From assembly GCA_002451085.1 (NCBI GenBank), contig DKBE01000094.1, forward strand, positions 1 to 12,947: a DNA stretch of 12,947 nt, read 5' to 3'. The DNA is from Proteobacteria bacterium UBA6908 (GTDB taxonomy: Bacteria; Pseudomonadota; Gammaproteobacteria; Acidiferrobacterales; UBA6901). Shown here piece after piece: positions 1-7,568 of this stretch (within the stretch, counting starts at the first letter, position 1; each line of letters starts with the position of its first letter). The notes under the pieces were generated by a model, which did not search any database, was not told the DNA's origin, and was given only the letters and a program-made list of their open reading frames with translations. The position numbers were made by a program, and so were the translations under genes.

Positions 1-183
1 CTCGACGTGATCAAGACCGCGGACTGGGTGATCGATCTGGGACCGGAAGGTGGCGACGGTGGCGGAACCATCGTGGCTACGGGCACGCCGGAAGCAGTTG
101 CGGCCCATGCCGGTTCGCATACCGGCCGCTTTCTGAAGCCGGTGCTGGCGAGGCATTCTGCGGCTGGCCGCAAGGCCGTCTGA
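1..183 (+). CDS. uvrA: UvrABC excinuclease subunit A, C-terminal end (5' truncated by window)
   Basis: Only the last 60 residues are in the window, in frame from base 1 to the TGA at 181-183. They begin [18 protein letters not shown] and end with a basic tail. The IDLGPEGG segment, then a glycine stretch and a GTPEAVA segment, is the characteristic UvrA C-terminus, just after the H-loop of the second ABC ATPase domain. The ending GRFLKPVL is also typical. UvrA is the DNA-damage-sensing ATPase that loads UvrB in nucleotide excision repair. It is the only plus-strand gene here and converges on the minus-strand genes, with its stop 3 nt from the next gene's stop. No terminator fits in that gap. 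Identification rests on family recognition of a short fragment but is specific. Confidence 0.95.
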   Translation, partial: LDVIKTADWVIDLGPEGGDGGGTIVATGTPEAVAAHAGSHTGRFLKPVLARHSAAGRKAV

Positions 184-186
184 GCG

Positions 187-711
187 TTACGCAACCCGCA
201 TGCGATAGGTCGGGGCTCCTGATGGTGTCAGAAGCCCGTAGCCAATAAGCCAGGCCCGGGCATCCTCGGCATCACTCTCAAACCAGGCCTTCGCCGATCC
301 CAGCCGGAACGTATAGCCCCAGTCGTCCATGTCCGTACAAATCACCTCGACCGGCACGCCGAGTTCGCCGGCCAGAATAATCTGGAGATAGCAGACAGCG
401 TCTTCTTCGGCATAGTTACCGCCTGCATCGGTATTCAGACGCGCACGGCGCGCGGCATCCATACAGATGACATGACCTGCTTCGTGCAGAACCGAATGCA
501 ATGGTGTGTCCTGCCGCGTGTAGAGTCGGTGACCCACGATACCAGCCTCCGGCGCGCCCCAGTAACTACCGGGAATGGGCTCACCGACAGAGACCTCGTG
601 ATATTCGAGCCCATATCGCGTCAGCAGATCTGGCAGGCCACATGGCGGGAATTGGCGCATTCTGGATAGGCTGATGGTTGTCATACGACTATGGCTGCGG
701 TCAGCCCTCAT
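187..711 (-). CDS. Hypothetical protein with HEAGH motif, possible zinc metallopeptidase-like protein
   Basis: This is a 174-residue protein of no family I can name with certainty. Residues 76-80 read HEAGH, an HExxH zinc-binding motif in a predicted helix (LHSVLHEAGHVICM). About 22 residues later comes an acidic EED (102-104) at the start of a hydrophobic helix, DAVCYLQIILAGELG, where a gluzincin would carry its third zinc ligand. That layout recalls ImmA/IrrE-type (DUF955) peptidases, but the rest does not obviously match. There is no signal peptide or membrane segment, so it is probably cytoplasmic. The first ATG (711) overlaps the TGA of the upstream SAM-hydrolase gene as ATGA, suggesting translational coupling. 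An alternative start is Met10 at 684, giving 165 aa. Neither has a strong Shine-Dalgarno. The TAA at 187-189 faces the uvrA stop. Peptidase activity is inferred from the motif only. Confidence 0.8.
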   Translation of the reverse strand: MRADRSHSRMTTISLSRMRQFPPCGLPDLLTRYGLEYHEVSVGEPIPGSYWGAPEAGIVGHRLYTRQDTPLHSVLHEAGHVICMDAARRARLNTDAGGNYAEEDAVCYLQIILAGELGVPVEVICTDMDDWGYTFRLGSAKAWFESDAEDARAWLIGYGLLTPSGAPTYRMRVA

Positions 712-1433
712 TCCAGGACAGCGAACCGGGCTCCGACTGTCAACTGGAGAACATCTGCGGCCCGTCCCTGATTGATGGCCAGCTCTACCAAGCCATTGGA
801 ATTTTCGTACCAGAATGCATGTCCGCGCGGCATGCTTTCGAAGGTCGTTGATTTTGCCAATATGTGCTCACCGACCTGTACCCGTGCCCCAGGTTTGAGC
901 ATGGATGCACGAAGGCCTGTCAGGGCATTCCCAAACCGGTCGAAATACACGATCTCGGGCAAGTCATCCGGCCAGTCTGGTTCCGATGGACTCATCGTAG
1001 CCTTCGCGCTCTCCGGTTGCTGTCCGCGAACCAGCATGGCAGCCACCGGTGCAAACAGGTCGCGCCCGTGAAAGCTCGCGGACAGTGAATCCGGTCGCCA
1101 TAGGATTTCCTGCGTTTCGGATTCCCGTGCCCGGTGAACCACCATCTGTAACAAACCATTGTCCGGACCGACATACCAGCGCTGGTCGGCGTGCAGCATC
1201 AAAGGACGCCGTGTGCCGCCGACACCCGGATCCACGACACACACAAACACCGTTCCGGGCGGGAATCCGCGGGCATAGGCCGGCAGGAGATAGGCCCCGG
1301 CGCGGATGTCATGGACAGGGACATCATGAAACAGGTCAATGACTGGAACGCCGGGGGCCTGCTGTGCCAGCACCGCGTGCAGCTGGCCCACATACGGTCC
1401 CGCCAGGCCGAAATCGGTAAACAGGACAATCAT
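708..1433 (-). CDS. S-adenosyl-L-methionine hydrolase (adenosine-forming), SAM hydroxide adenosyltransferase / DUF62 family
   Basis: The 241-residue protein matches the SAM hydroxide adenosyltransferase family (DUF62), related to fluorinase and chlorinase. Family members hydrolyse SAM to adenosine and L-methionine using an Asp-Arg-His-activated water. Visible signatures are the N-terminal MIVLFTDFG, VVDPGVGGTRR with the candidate catalytic D68 and R75, GPDNGLL at 89-95, and FHGRDLFAP at 121-129 with candidate H122. The spacing agrees with the archaeal family members I know. The segment YFDRFGNALTGL near residues 164-175 fits the start of the C-terminal beta-barrel domain. The start is fixed by the canonical N-terminus, yet no Shine-Dalgarno lies upstream. 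It sits 40 nt past the alpha-operon terminator and is coupled by ATGA overlap to the HEAGH gene. The cellular role is not known; removal of surplus SAM is a guess. Confidence 0.92.
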   Translation of the reverse strand: MIVLFTDFGLAGPYVGQLHAVLAQQAPGVPVIDLFHDVPVHDIRAGAYLLPAYARGFPPGTVFVCVVDPGVGGTRRPLMLHADQRWYVGPDNGLLQMVVHRARESETQEILWRPDSLSASFHGRDLFAPVAAMLVRGQQPESAKATMSPSEPDWPDDLPEIVYFDRFGNALTGLRASMLKPGARVQVGEHILAKSTTFESMPRGHAFWYENSNGLVELAINQGRAADVLQLTVGARFAVLE

Positions 1434-1473
1434 GAGCGGATGGTAGCAGAGGGTCGCGAACGGAGTGCAGAAA

Positions 1474-1506
1474 CATCAAGGCCGGGAGTGGATCCCGGCC
1501 TTGATG
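1474..1506 (-). terminator. Intrinsic-terminator-like stem-loop ending the alpha operon
   Basis: A perfect 14-bp inverted repeat (arms CATCAAGGCCGGGA at 1474-1487 and its complement at 1493-1506) encloses a 5-nt loop. Read on the minus strand it starts 27 nt after the rplQ stop and is followed by TTTCT, a short T-run. Read on the plus strand no T-run follows, so it serves the minus strand. The stem is strong but the T-tract is short, so termination may be partial and leave some read-through into the SAM-hydrolase gene. Confidence 0.85.
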
Positions 1507-1533
1507 AGGAACGCAACTTAAATACAACGGGTC

Positions 1534-1947
1534 TTATTTCGCCTCGGCCGGGCTCTCTTTGGCAGGAGTCGTTTCAGTGGCCGCCTTTTCCGGGCGATCC
1601 AGCAGCTGCACCAGGGCCATTGGCGCGGTGTCGCCGGCACGGAAGCCGAATTTGAGAATACGCAGGTAACCGCCGGGACGGTTCTTGAAACGCGGCCCCA
1701 ACTCATTGAACAGCTTGGTAACAGCAGCCCGGTCGCCGAGACGGGCGTAGGCCAGCCGGCGGTTGGCCACAGTGGATTCCTTGGCGAGCGTGATCAGCGG
1801 CTCAGCCACACGGCGCAGTTCCTTGGCCTTGGGCAAGGTGGTGCGGATCTGTTCTTCACGGATCAGCGCCGAGGTCAGATTGCGGAACAGCGCAGTGCGG
1901 TGGGAACTGGTCCGATTGAGCTTGCGGCCGCTTTTATGGTGACGCAT
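1534..1947 (-). CDS. rplQ: 50S ribosomal protein L17
   Basis: A 137-residue protein with the full L17 fold sequence: [17 protein letters not shown] at the start, then [19 protein letters not shown], and [20 protein letters not shown] near residues 92-111. L17 binds 23S rRNA near the exit-tunnel opening of the large subunit. The core ends near residue 117 (QLLDRP). The remaining 20 residues form an Ala/Glu/Lys/Thr-rich, probably disordered tail, making it about 10 residues longer than the E. coli protein (127). Start is ATG at 1947, preceded by AGGGGT and 18 nt after rpoA. It is the last gene of the alpha operon, and a strong stem-loop follows its TAA. Confidence 0.98.
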   Translation of the reverse strand: MRHHKSGRKLNRTSSHRTALFRNLTSALIREEQIRTTLPKAKELRRVAEPLITLAKESTVANRRLAYARLGDRAAVTKLFNELGPRFKNRPGGYLRILKFGFRAGDTAPMALVQLLDRPEKAATETTPAKESPAEAK

Positions 1948-1965
1948 GGTATACCCCTAATTAAT

Positions 1966-2967
1966 TCAGGCGGTTTCTTTTTCAGGTGCCCGACCCTTCA
2001 GCGAAGCCGGCGGCCAGTTCTCAAGGCGCATGCCGAGCGACAGCTGGTGAGAAGCCAGCACGTCTTTGATCTCGGTAAGCGACTTCTTGCCCAGATTGGG
2101 CGTCTTCAACAGGTCATTCTCGGTGCGCTGCACAAGGTCACCGATGTAATAGATGTTCTCGGCCTTCAGGCAATTGGCGGAACGCACCGTCAGCTCCAGG
2201 TCATCCACCGGCCGCAGCAACAGCGGATTGACGTTGGACTCAACGATCGGAGCCATAGCCGCTTCCGGGCTCTTAAGCTCGACGAAAATTGAAATCTGGT
2301 CCTGCAGGATATTGGCCGAACGCCGCACAGCTTCTTCCGGATCGATCGCACCATTGGTCTCGATATCCAGCACCAGTTTATCGAGGTCGGTACGCTGCTC
2401 CACACGTGCATTTTCTACCGTGTAGGAAACACGGCGGATCGGACTGAAGGAAGCGTCGAGCTGCATCACGCCAATTGCACGATCTTCCTGCGGACGCACC
2501 GTAACCGGCTGATACCCGCGGCCACGTGCCACCTTGATTTCCATCGACAGTGAACCGTTCTTGGTCAGCGAGGCGATATGGTGATCCGGATTCACCACCT
2601 CGACGCCATGATCAAGCTGGATATCCCCGGCCGTGACCTTGCCCGGGCCTTTCTTGGCCAGCTTGAGGGTGGCTTCGGTACGCGAGCCCTGCATGCGCAG
2701 TGCCACGGTCTTGAGGTTCAACAGGATCTCAATAACATCTTCCTGAACACCCTCGAGCGTCGAGTATTCGTGCAGAACCCCTTCGATTTTGGCTTCGACA
2801 ATGGCGCTGCCCGGCATCGAGGACAACAGAATGCGGCGCAGGGCATTGCCCAACGTATAGCCAAACCCGCGTTCCAGCGGCTCCAGCGTGATCTTGGCAT
2901 GTGTCGGACCCAGGGTCTCGACATTAACCAGACGCGGCTTCAGGAATTCAGTGGCCGAACTCTGCAT
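1966..2967 (-). CDS. rpoA: DNA-directed RNA polymerase subunit alpha
   Basis: 333 residues, close to the E. coli length (329). The N-terminal domain (about 1-235) carries the dimerisation and assembly region, including [18 protein letters not shown] near residues 36-53. A linker leads to the C-terminal domain (about 250-325) with [20 protein letters not shown] and [17 protein letters not shown]262, N265 and C266 correspond to E. coli R265, N268 and C269; R265 and N268 contact promoter UP elements and activators. RpoA dimerises to nucleate RNA polymerase assembly. The start ATG at 2967 has GAGGAA upstream. It lies between rpsD and rplQ as in the E. coli alpha operon, which ties polymerase supply to ribosomal protein synthesis. 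Confidence 0.99.
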   Translation of the reverse strand: MQSSATEFLKPRLVNVETLGPTHAKITLEPLERGFGYTLGNALRRILLSSMPGSAIVEAKIEGVLHEYSTLEGVQEDVIEILLNLKTVALRMQGSRTEATLKLAKKGPGKVTAGDIQLDHGVEVVNPDHHIASLTKNGSLSMEIKVARGRGYQPVTVRPQEDRAIGVMQLDASFSPIRRVSYTVENARVEQRTDLDKLVLDIETNGAIDPEEAVRRSANILQDQISIFVELKSPEAAMAPIVESNVNPLLLRPVDDLELTVRSANCLKAENIYYIGDLVQRTENDLLKTPNLGKKSLTEIKDVLASHQLSLGMRLENWPPASLKGRAPEKETA

Positions 2968-2998
2968 GGGGGTTCCTCGTTAAACCTGTCCGATTTTG

Positions 2999-3625
2999 TT
3001 ACTTCGAGTACAGCGCGATCACCAGCTGTTCGCGGATGTCGGCGGGCAGCTCGCTGCGTTCCGGCCGTGCCTTGAAGGTACCCTTCATGGCCTTGGCGTC
3101 GACTTCCACCCACTCCGGGAAACCCCGGGACTCGGCGGCCTCGAGCGCGGCCTTGACGCGCAGTTGTTCGCGCGCACCGCTGGCCACTTCGATGACGTCG
3201 TTCGGCTGTACCTGGAAGGATGGAATGTTCACACGCTTGCCATTCACGGCAATCGCATTGTGACGTACCAGCTGGCGGGCCTGAGAGCGTGACGCACCAA
3301 AGCCCATGCGGAACACCACATTGTCCAAGCGGCCTTCCAGCAGTTTCAGCAGGTTTTCACCCGTGGAACCGCGTTGGCGGTCGGCCTCGACATAGTAATT
3401 CGAGAACTGACGTTCCAGCACACCGTAGATGCGGCGCAGCTTCTGCTTTTCACGCAGCTGAGAACCGTAATCGGACGGGCGACCCTTGCGCTGGCCGTGC
3501 TGACCAGGTGCATACGCACGCTTCTCCACCGGACACTTGTCGGTGAAGCACTTTTCGCCCTTCAGGAACAGTTTGCCACCCTCGCGGCGGCAAAGACGGC
3601 ATTTTGAGTCGGTATAGCGTGCCAC
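2999..3625 (-). CDS. rpsD: 30S ribosomal protein S4, four-cysteine (zinc-type) form
   Basis: 208 residues. S4 is a primary 16S rRNA binder that starts 30S assembly. In E. coli it also represses the alpha operon by binding its leader. The S4 RNA-binding domain spans about 97-160 ([22 protein letters not shown] onward), and the C-terminus IALYSK is typical. The N-terminus carries C9, C12, C26 and C31, the positions that bind zinc in Thermus S4; E. coli S4 lacks this set. Translation starts at a GTG (3625), since MARYTDSKC is the family N-terminus, with GGAGA about 8 nt upstream. The gene lies 24 nt after rpsK. Identity is certain; zinc binding is inferred from the cysteine positions. Confidence 0.99.
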   Translation of the reverse strand: MARYTDSKCRLCRREGGKLFLKGEKCFTDKCPVEKRAYAPGQHGQRKGRPSDYGSQLREKQKLRRIYGVLERQFSNYYVEADRQRGSTGENLLKLLEGRLDNVVFRMGFGASRSQARQLVRHNAIAVNGKRVNIPSFQVQPNDVIEVASGAREQLRVKAALEAAESRGFPEWVEVDAKAMKGTFKARPERSELPADIREQLVIALYSK

Positions 3626-3649
3626 AGAAATTCTCCGTTCGCCGTTTCG

Positions 3650-4057
3650 TTAGACGCGCCGCCGCTTGGCCGGGCGGCAACCGTTGTGCGGAATCGGCGT
3701 GACATCAATGATGTTGCTGATTTCGTATCCAAGAGCATGCAGGGCGCGAACGGCCGAGTCGCGACCCGGACCGGGACCTTTGACTCGGATTTCCAGCGCC
3801 TTCACGCCATATTCCTGTGCGGCACGACCTGCCTTGTCGGAGGCCACCTGCGCGGCGAACGGAGTCGACTTGCGCGAGCCCTTGAAGCCTGCTCCGCCAG
3901 CCGTCGCCCACGCCAGCACATTGCCCTGGCGATCGCTGATGGTCACGATCGTGTTGTTGAACGAGGCCTGAATGTGGGCGATGCCCTCAGCCACGCTCTT
4001 CTTGATGCGCTTCTTGACCTTGGGGGCCGCTGCGCCAGTTTGATTCGGATTTGCCAT
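3650..4057 (-). CDS. rpsK: 30S ribosomal protein S11
   Basis: 135 residues, slightly longer than E. coli S11 (129) because of its N-terminal tail. S11 lies on the 30S platform near the E-site mRNA path and helps subunit contacts. Diagnostic segments are [16 protein letters not shown] (27-42), [15 protein letters not shown] (92-106) and [18 protein letters not shown] at the C-terminus. The Asn125-Gly126 pair is the site that forms isoaspartate in E. coli S11, so the same modification is plausible here. The ATG at 4057 gives the usual Lys-rich N-terminus. Only a weak CAGG lies upstream, 27 nt past rpsM, so coupling to upstream translation is likely. Confidence 0.99.
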   Translation of the reverse strand: MANPNQTGAAAPKVKKRIKKSVAEGIAHIQASFNNTIVTISDRQGNVLAWATAGGAGFKGSRKSTPFAAQVASDKAGRAAQEYGVKALEIRVKGPGPGRDSAVRALHALGYEISNIIDVTPIPHNGCRPAKRRRV

Positions 4058-4084
4058 TAGGTGTTGCCTGAATCAGAAAGTAAA

Positions 4085-4447
4085 TTAGCCCTTGCGGACG
4101 ATCGCCTTGCGCGGTCCCTTGCGGGTGCGGGCATTGGTACGGGTACGCTGGCCGCGCAGCGGCAAGCCGCGACGGTGACGCATGCCACGATAGGTACCGA
4201 GATCCATCAAGCGTTTGATGCTCATAGAGACCTGGCGACGCAGATCGCCTTCGACCGTGAACTTTGCTACCTCAATACGCAGTTTGTCGACTTGCGCATC
4301 GGTGAGATCCTTGACCTTGGTGTTGGCCGGCACACCAGCAACCTCACAGAGGTCGCGAGCGCGCGGACGGCCAATGCCGTAAATCGAGGTCAGTGCGATC
4401 TCGATATGCTTTTGATTCGGAAGATTAATGCCTGCAATACGGGCCAT
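4085..4447 (-). CDS. rpsM: 30S ribosomal protein S13
   Basis: 120 residues from the chosen ATG at 4447 ([19 protein letters not shown]), which has a good GAGAGG 5 nt upstream. The frame stays open to an ATG at 4471, but that would add eight residues foreign to the family. S13 sits in the 30S head, touches the P-site tRNA through its C-terminal tail and forms bridges with the 50S subunit. Visible features are the IYGIGRPRA helix-hairpin region, the central helices with [12 protein letters not shown], and the basic tail with [20 protein letters not shown]. It is the first gene of the alpha operon, behind a 77-nt structured leader. Confidence 0.98.
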   Translation of the reverse strand: MARIAGINLPNQKHIEIALTSIYGIGRPRARDLCEVAGVPANTKVKDLTDAQVDKLRIEVAKFTVEGDLRRQVSMSIKRLMDLGTYRGMRHRRGLPLRGQRTRTNARTRKGPRKAIVRKG

Positions 4448-4462
4448 ACCGCCTCTCTTAAC

Positions 4463-4502
4463 GCCGGCCAAGGCTTACGCGAAAACGCGCAAGTTTACCG
4501 GC
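4463..4502 (-). promoter_or_regulatory. Nested hairpin in the rpmJ-rpsM leader, candidate S4 autoregulatory element
   Basis: On the minus strand an inner hairpin (4474-4493) has arms CTTGCGCG and CGCGTAAG with a TTTT loop: 8 pairs, one of them G-U. It is enclosed by an outer inverted repeat GCCGG (4498-4502) and CCGGC (4463-4467). No T-run follows, so it is not a simple terminator. In E. coli the leader in front of rpsM folds into a pseudoknot bound by S4 that blocks rpsM translation. Position and nested pairing make an equivalent role plausible here, but I have not shown a pseudoknot. Confidence 0.5.
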
Positions 4503-4520
4503 AATTCCAAGAATATTCAA
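4492..4520 (-). promoter_or_regulatory. Weak sigma70-like promoter candidate upstream of rpsM
   Basis: Minus-strand TTGAAT (4520-4515) and TAAACT (4497-4492) are separated by exactly 17 bp, each matching four of six consensus bases. The position fits an alpha-operon promoter. The predicted start point near 4485 would fall inside the inner hairpin, so a transcript from here would lack half of that structure. Promoter and leader hairpin therefore would not both work on the same transcript. Confidence 0.35.
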
Positions 4521-4524
4521 CCAA

Positions 4525-4638
4525 TTAACCTTGACGCTGCTTATGACGGGGGTCAGAGCAGATGATGCGGACCACGCCCTTGCGCCGCACGACTTTGCAG
4601 TTGCGACACAGCTTTTTTACGGATGCACGAACTTTCAT
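4525..4638 (-). CDS. rpmJ: 50S ribosomal protein L36, zinc-ribbon form
   Basis: A 37-residue protein starting [20 protein letters not shown] and ending HKQRQG. This is the full family length, from the ATG at 4638 to the TAA at 4525-4527. C11, C14, C27 and H32 form the CCCH zinc-ribbon set, so this is the zinc-binding paralogue type rather than the cysteine-free version induced by zinc starvation in some bacteria. L36 binds 23S rRNA in the large subunit. AGGAAGTGA lies just upstream. It follows secY by 55 nt and is the last gene of the spc unit, as in gammaproteobacteria. Confidence 0.98.
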   Translation of the reverse strand: MKVRASVKKLCRNCKVVRRKGVVRIICSDPRHKQRQG

Positions 4639-4693
4639 TTCTCACTTCCTTTGCCGGATTCCCCGGCCTTGCCAATCCCCTGCCCTGACCGTC

Positions 4694-6046
4694 TCAACGC
4701 GGTAGCCCCATGCCACCGGCGAGATTGGCTTTCTTGAGCAGGCTCTCATACTGGTGTGACATCAGGTGCGCCTGGACCTGGGCCATAAAGTCCATGCACA
4801 CCACCACGATAATAAGCAGTGAAGTTCCCCCAAAATAGAAGGGGACATTCCACTTCACAATCAGAAATTCCGGCAACAGACAGACCACCGTCACATACAG
4901 GGCTCCGGCCAAGGTCAGGCGTGACATGACGCCATCGATGTACTTGGCCGTTTGCTCACCCGGCCGGATCCCTGGCACGAAGGCGCCCGATTTTTTGAGA
5001 TTTTCGGCGGTCTCCTTCGGGTTGAACATCAACGCCGTATAGAAGAAGCAGAAAAAGATAATCGCAGCAGCATAAAGCATGACGTAGATCGGCTGACCCG
5101 GAGACAGCGTGGTCGCAATATCCTTAAGCCAGCGCATCGATTCACTTTGGCCAAACCAGCTGCCGATCGTGGCCGGGAACAAGATCAGGCTGGAGGCAAA
5201 AATCGGCGGAATCACGCCTGCCATATTGATCTTGAACGGCAAGTGGCTGGTCTGCGCGGCATACACCTGGCGACCCATCTGACGCTTGGCGTAATTAACA
5301 GTTATACGCCGCTGACCGCGTTCAACAAACACCACAAAGCCGGTTACGGCAATTGCCAGGGCAAACAGCACCAGAACGATCGGAATCGAGAAGGCGCCTG
5401 TACGCGCCAGTTCCAGGGTTCCACCGATGGCACGCGGCAGACCGGCCACAATACCGGCAAAGATAATGAGCGATACACCATTACCGATGCCGCGTTCGGT
5501 CATTTGCTCGCCGAGCCACATCAGGAACATCGTACCGGTGACCAGCGTCACCACGGTCACAAACTTGAATCCAATGCCCGGTTCAATGACCACCGGCATT
5601 CCCCCGGCGCGCTGTCCTTCCAGGGCTATGGCGATACCGAAAGCCTGGAACACAGCCAGGACCACGGTGCCATAACGCGTGTACTGGGTAATCTTGCGGC
5701 GCCCGGCTTCGCCCTCTTTTTTCAGCTGCTCAAGACTCGGCACCACCGTCGTCATCAGCTGCATGATGATCGAGGCCGAGATATACGGCATGATTCCCAG
5801 GGCAAGCACCGAAAAACGAGATAGCGCACCACCGGAAAACATGTTGAACAGGTCGACAATCGAGCCCTGTGCCTGCTTGAAGAGTTCGGCCAGGGCGATC
5901 GGGTCGATGCCCGGCACCGGTATATGCGTGCCGATGCGGAAAACAATCAAACCGCCAAATACAAAGAGCAGCCGTTGCTTGAGCTCGCTCAGTTTTCCAC
6001 CAAGCAGCCCAGAGTTACCCGGCAGACGTGAATCGCCGAGGGCCAT
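4694..6046 (-). CDS. secY: Preprotein translocase subunit SecY
   Basis: 450 residues (E. coli 443), an inner-membrane protein with ten predicted transmembrane helices and the pore subunit of the SecYEG translocon. TM1 is near residues 24-44 ([21 protein letters not shown]). The plug region [23 protein letters not shown] spans about 62-84. [12 protein letters not shown] lies at 188-199. Cytosolic loops include VERGQRRI (241-248) and [14 protein letters not shown] (354-367), where R361 corresponds to the functionally important R357 of E. coli. The start ATG shares its A with the rplO stop (TAATG), which implies translational coupling, and AAGG lies upstream inside rplO. Coupling to the ribosomal operon matches secretion capacity to translation capacity. 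Confidence 0.99.
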   Translation of the reverse strand: MALGDSRLPGNSGLLGGKLSELKQRLLFVFGGLIVFRIGTHIPVPGIDPIALAELFKQAQGSIVDLFNMFSGGALSRFSVLALGIMPYISASIIMQLMTTVVPSLEQLKKEGEAGRRKITQYTRYGTVVLAVFQAFGIAIALEGQRAGGMPVVIEPGIGFKFVTVVTLVTGTMFLMWLGEQMTERGIGNGVSLIIFAGIVAGLPRAIGGTLELARTGAFSIPIVLVLFALAIAVTGFVVFVERGQRRITVNYAKRQMGRQVYAAQTSHLPFKINMAGVIPPIFASSLILFPATIGSWFGQSESMRWLKDIATTLSPGQPIYVMLYAAAIIFFCFFYTALMFNPKETAENLKKSGAFVPGIRPGEQTAKYIDGVMSRLTLAGALYVTVVCLLPEFLIVKWNVPFYFGGTSLLIIVVVCMDFMAQVQAHLMSHQYESLLKKANLAGGMGLPR

Positions 6047-6480
6047 TAGCTCTCGACCTTGCCGCCTGCCGCCGTGATGGCTGCTGCTGCACCCTTTGTC
6101 GCGGCGATGCCCTTGAGCGTCACCGCTTTATCGAGCTTGCCCGACAGGAACACTTTGGCCTGCATGACGGTGGCGTCCACAATCTGGGCAGCCTTCAGCG
6201 CCGCCAGATCAATCACCGCAGCATCAACCTTGTTGAGTTCGCCAAGTCGCACTTCGGCGCGGGTTTTCGCCATCGCTGAGCGGAAACCACGCTTGGGCAG
6301 ACGACGCTGCAGCGGCATCTGGCCGCCTTCGAAGCCCACCTTGTGGTAGCCGCCCTTGCGGGCATGCTGACCTTTATGACCGCGTCCACAGGTCTTGCCG
6401 AGACCGGAACCGCCGCCACGACCCACGCGCACGTGTTCCTTCTTGCTGCCGGCACCGGGTTTAAGCGTATTCAGTCTCAT
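6046..6480 (-). CDS. rplO: 50S ribosomal protein L15
   Basis: 144 residues, the same length as E. coli L15. The extended basic N-terminus reads [14 protein letters not shown] and continues with [20 protein letters not shown]. It threads into 23S rRNA, while the globular C-terminal domain (about 65-144) holds the Ala/Val/Lys-rich core. L15 is a late-assembly protein of the large subunit. The ATG at 6480 has AAGAGG 7 nt upstream, inside the end of rpmD; the gap to rpmD is only 2 nt. The TAA stop overlaps the secY start by one base. Confidence 0.99.
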   Translation of the reverse strand: MRLNTLKPGAGSKKEHVRVGRGGGSGLGKTCGRGHKGQHARKGGYHKVGFEGGQMPLQRRLPKRGFRSAMAKTRAEVRLGELNKVDAAVIDLAALKAAQIVDATVMQAKVFLSGKLDKAVTLKGIAATKGAAAAITAAGGKVES

Positions 6481-6482
6481 GG

Positions 6483-6668
6483 TTAAACCTCTTCGAGCTT
6501 CAGCATGTAGGACACCGTATTGATCATGCCGCGCACGGCCGGGGTGTCATCCAGCTCGACCGTATGATGACGACGACGCAGGCCCAGCCCCTTGACGGTG
6601 GCCATGTGCCGGCGGCCGGTGCCGTACGGGCTCTTCATCAGCGTAACGCGCAATTTTTTCTTGGCCAT
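6483..6668 (-). CDS. rpmD: 50S ribosomal protein L30
   Basis: 61 residues from the ATG at 6668 ([20 protein letters not shown]), matching the usual 59-60 residue bacterial L30. The frame is open five codons further upstream, but that would overlap the rpsE stop and add non-family residues. A GAGGAA Shine-Dalgarno, partly made from the rpsE TGA, lies about 8 nt before the chosen ATG. L30 binds 23S rRNA in the large subunit. Diagnostic parts are [23 protein letters not shown] and the C-terminal helix VSYMLKLEE. Some bacteria lack rpmD; here it keeps its standard place between rpsE and rplO. Confidence 0.98.
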   Translation of the reverse strand: MAKKKLRVTLMKSPYGTGRRHMATVKGLGLRRRHHTVELDDTPAVRGMINTVSYMLKLEEV

Positions 6669-6679
6669 GTCGGAATTCC

Positions 6680-7186
6680 TCAACCGGTGATGTCTTCGAC
6701 TTTTTTGCCGCGCTTGGCTGCAATTTCGGCCGGGTTGCTGATGGCCTGCAAGGCCTTGATGGTCGCGCGCACCACATTCACCGGGTTACGCGACCCGAGG
6801 CATTTGGCGAGCACGTTGTTGAGCCCCACCACCTCACACACGGCGCGCATGGCTCCACCGGCAATAATACCGGTACCTTCCGAAGCCGGACGCATGACGA
6901 CCTTGGCGGCTCCATGCTGCCCGGTCACCGGATAATGGATGGTTCCGCTCTTCAGGTGCACCTTGACCAGGTTACGGCGGGCATCGTCCATGGCCTTCTG
7001 CACAGCCACCGGCACCTCGCGTGCCTTGCCGCGACCCATGCCAATACGGCCATCGCCATCACCCACCACGGTGAGTGCGGCAAAACCGAAAATCCGGCCG
7101 CCCTTCACCACCTTGGCGACCCGATTCACGCTGATCAGTTTTTCCTGGAGGTTGTCTCCACGCCCTTCAATTTCGTAGTCCGCCAC
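6680..7186 (-). CDS. rpsE: 30S ribosomal protein S5
   Basis: 168 residues. S5 takes part in decoding accuracy, mRNA entry and spectinomycin response. The double-stranded-RNA-binding-like domain spans about 13-78, with the loop [16 protein letters not shown] (20-35), the region where spectinomycin-resistance changes map in E. coli. It looks wild type. The second domain includes [18 protein letters not shown] (99-116) and [22 protein letters not shown]. The start codon is GTG (7186) giving [10 protein letters not shown], preceded by a strong AAGGAG 6 nt upstream that overlaps the rplR stop. Spacing to rplR is 11 nt. Confidence 0.99.
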   Translation of the reverse strand: MADYEIEGRGDNLQEKLISVNRVAKVVKGGRIFGFAALTVVGDGDGRIGMGRGKAREVPVAVQKAMDDARRNLVKVHLKSGTIHYPVTGQHGAAKVVMRPASEGTGIIAGGAMRAVCEVVGLNNVLAKCLGSRNPVNVVRATIKALQAISNPAEIAAKRGKKVEDITG

Positions 7187-7197
7187 GGGTTACTCCT

Positions 7198-7551
7198 TCA
7201 GAATTCCAGGCCATTTTCACGCGCGGCATCGGCCAGCGCCTTGATTCGGCCGTGATACTTAAAACCGGATCGGTCGAATGCAACTTTGCTAATACCCGCT
7301 TGTTTGGCCTTGTCGGCGATGCGTTTGCCGACGGCCACAGCCGCCGCCACATTGCCACCGTTTTTCAGGCTTCCGCGCAGCTCGGCTTCCAGAGTCGAGG
7401 CCGAGGCCAAAACATGGCTGCCGCTGGCATCGATGATCTGCGCATAGATATTTCGCGGCGTGCGATGCACGGACAGACGCACCGCCTCATTGCGGGCGAT
7501 GCGATTGCGTGTGCGATTGCGACGACGCTGACGAGTTTCAATCTTGTTCAT
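7198..7551 (-). CDS. rplR: 50S ribosomal protein L18
   Basis: 117 residues, identical in length to E. coli L18. With L5 and L25 (or its equivalent) it binds 5S rRNA in the central protuberance. The basic N-terminus [20 protein letters not shown] is followed by [20 protein letters not shown] and the C-terminal [26 protein letters not shown], all diagnostic. Start is ATG at 7551, 17 nt after rplF, with GAG upstream. Its TGA stop forms part of the rpsE Shine-Dalgarno. Nothing unusual is seen. Confidence 0.99.
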   Translation of the reverse strand: MNKIETRQRRRNRTRNRIARNEAVRLSVHRTPRNIYAQIIDASGSHVLASASTLEAELRGSLKNGGNVAAAVAVGKRIADKAKQAGISKVAFDRSGFKYHGRIKALADAARENGLEF

Positions 7552-7568
7552 TGTATATCACCGCTCAA

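Noticed and set aside
4448..4471. Eight-codon upstream extension of rpsM
   Set aside because: The ATG at 4447 has a good Shine-Dalgarno and the canonical S13 N-terminus; the extension would run through the Shine-Dalgarno.
4653..4667. Small inverted repeat GCCGG/CCGGC between secY and rpmJ as a terminator
   Set aside because: Only 5 bp with no T-run, and rpmJ belongs to the same unit. Likely chance or a minor mRNA structure.
4639..4693. Missing infA between secY and rpmJ
   Set aside because: Absence here is normal for gammaproteobacteria, where infA lies elsewhere; not a deletion.
4952..5824. Long plus-strand open frame (290 codons) opposite secY
   Set aside because: It lies wholly antisense to an intact secY, its translation is rich in Arg, His and Gln with no recognisable domain, and it has no convincing ribosome-binding site. 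It is a by-product of secY codon composition.
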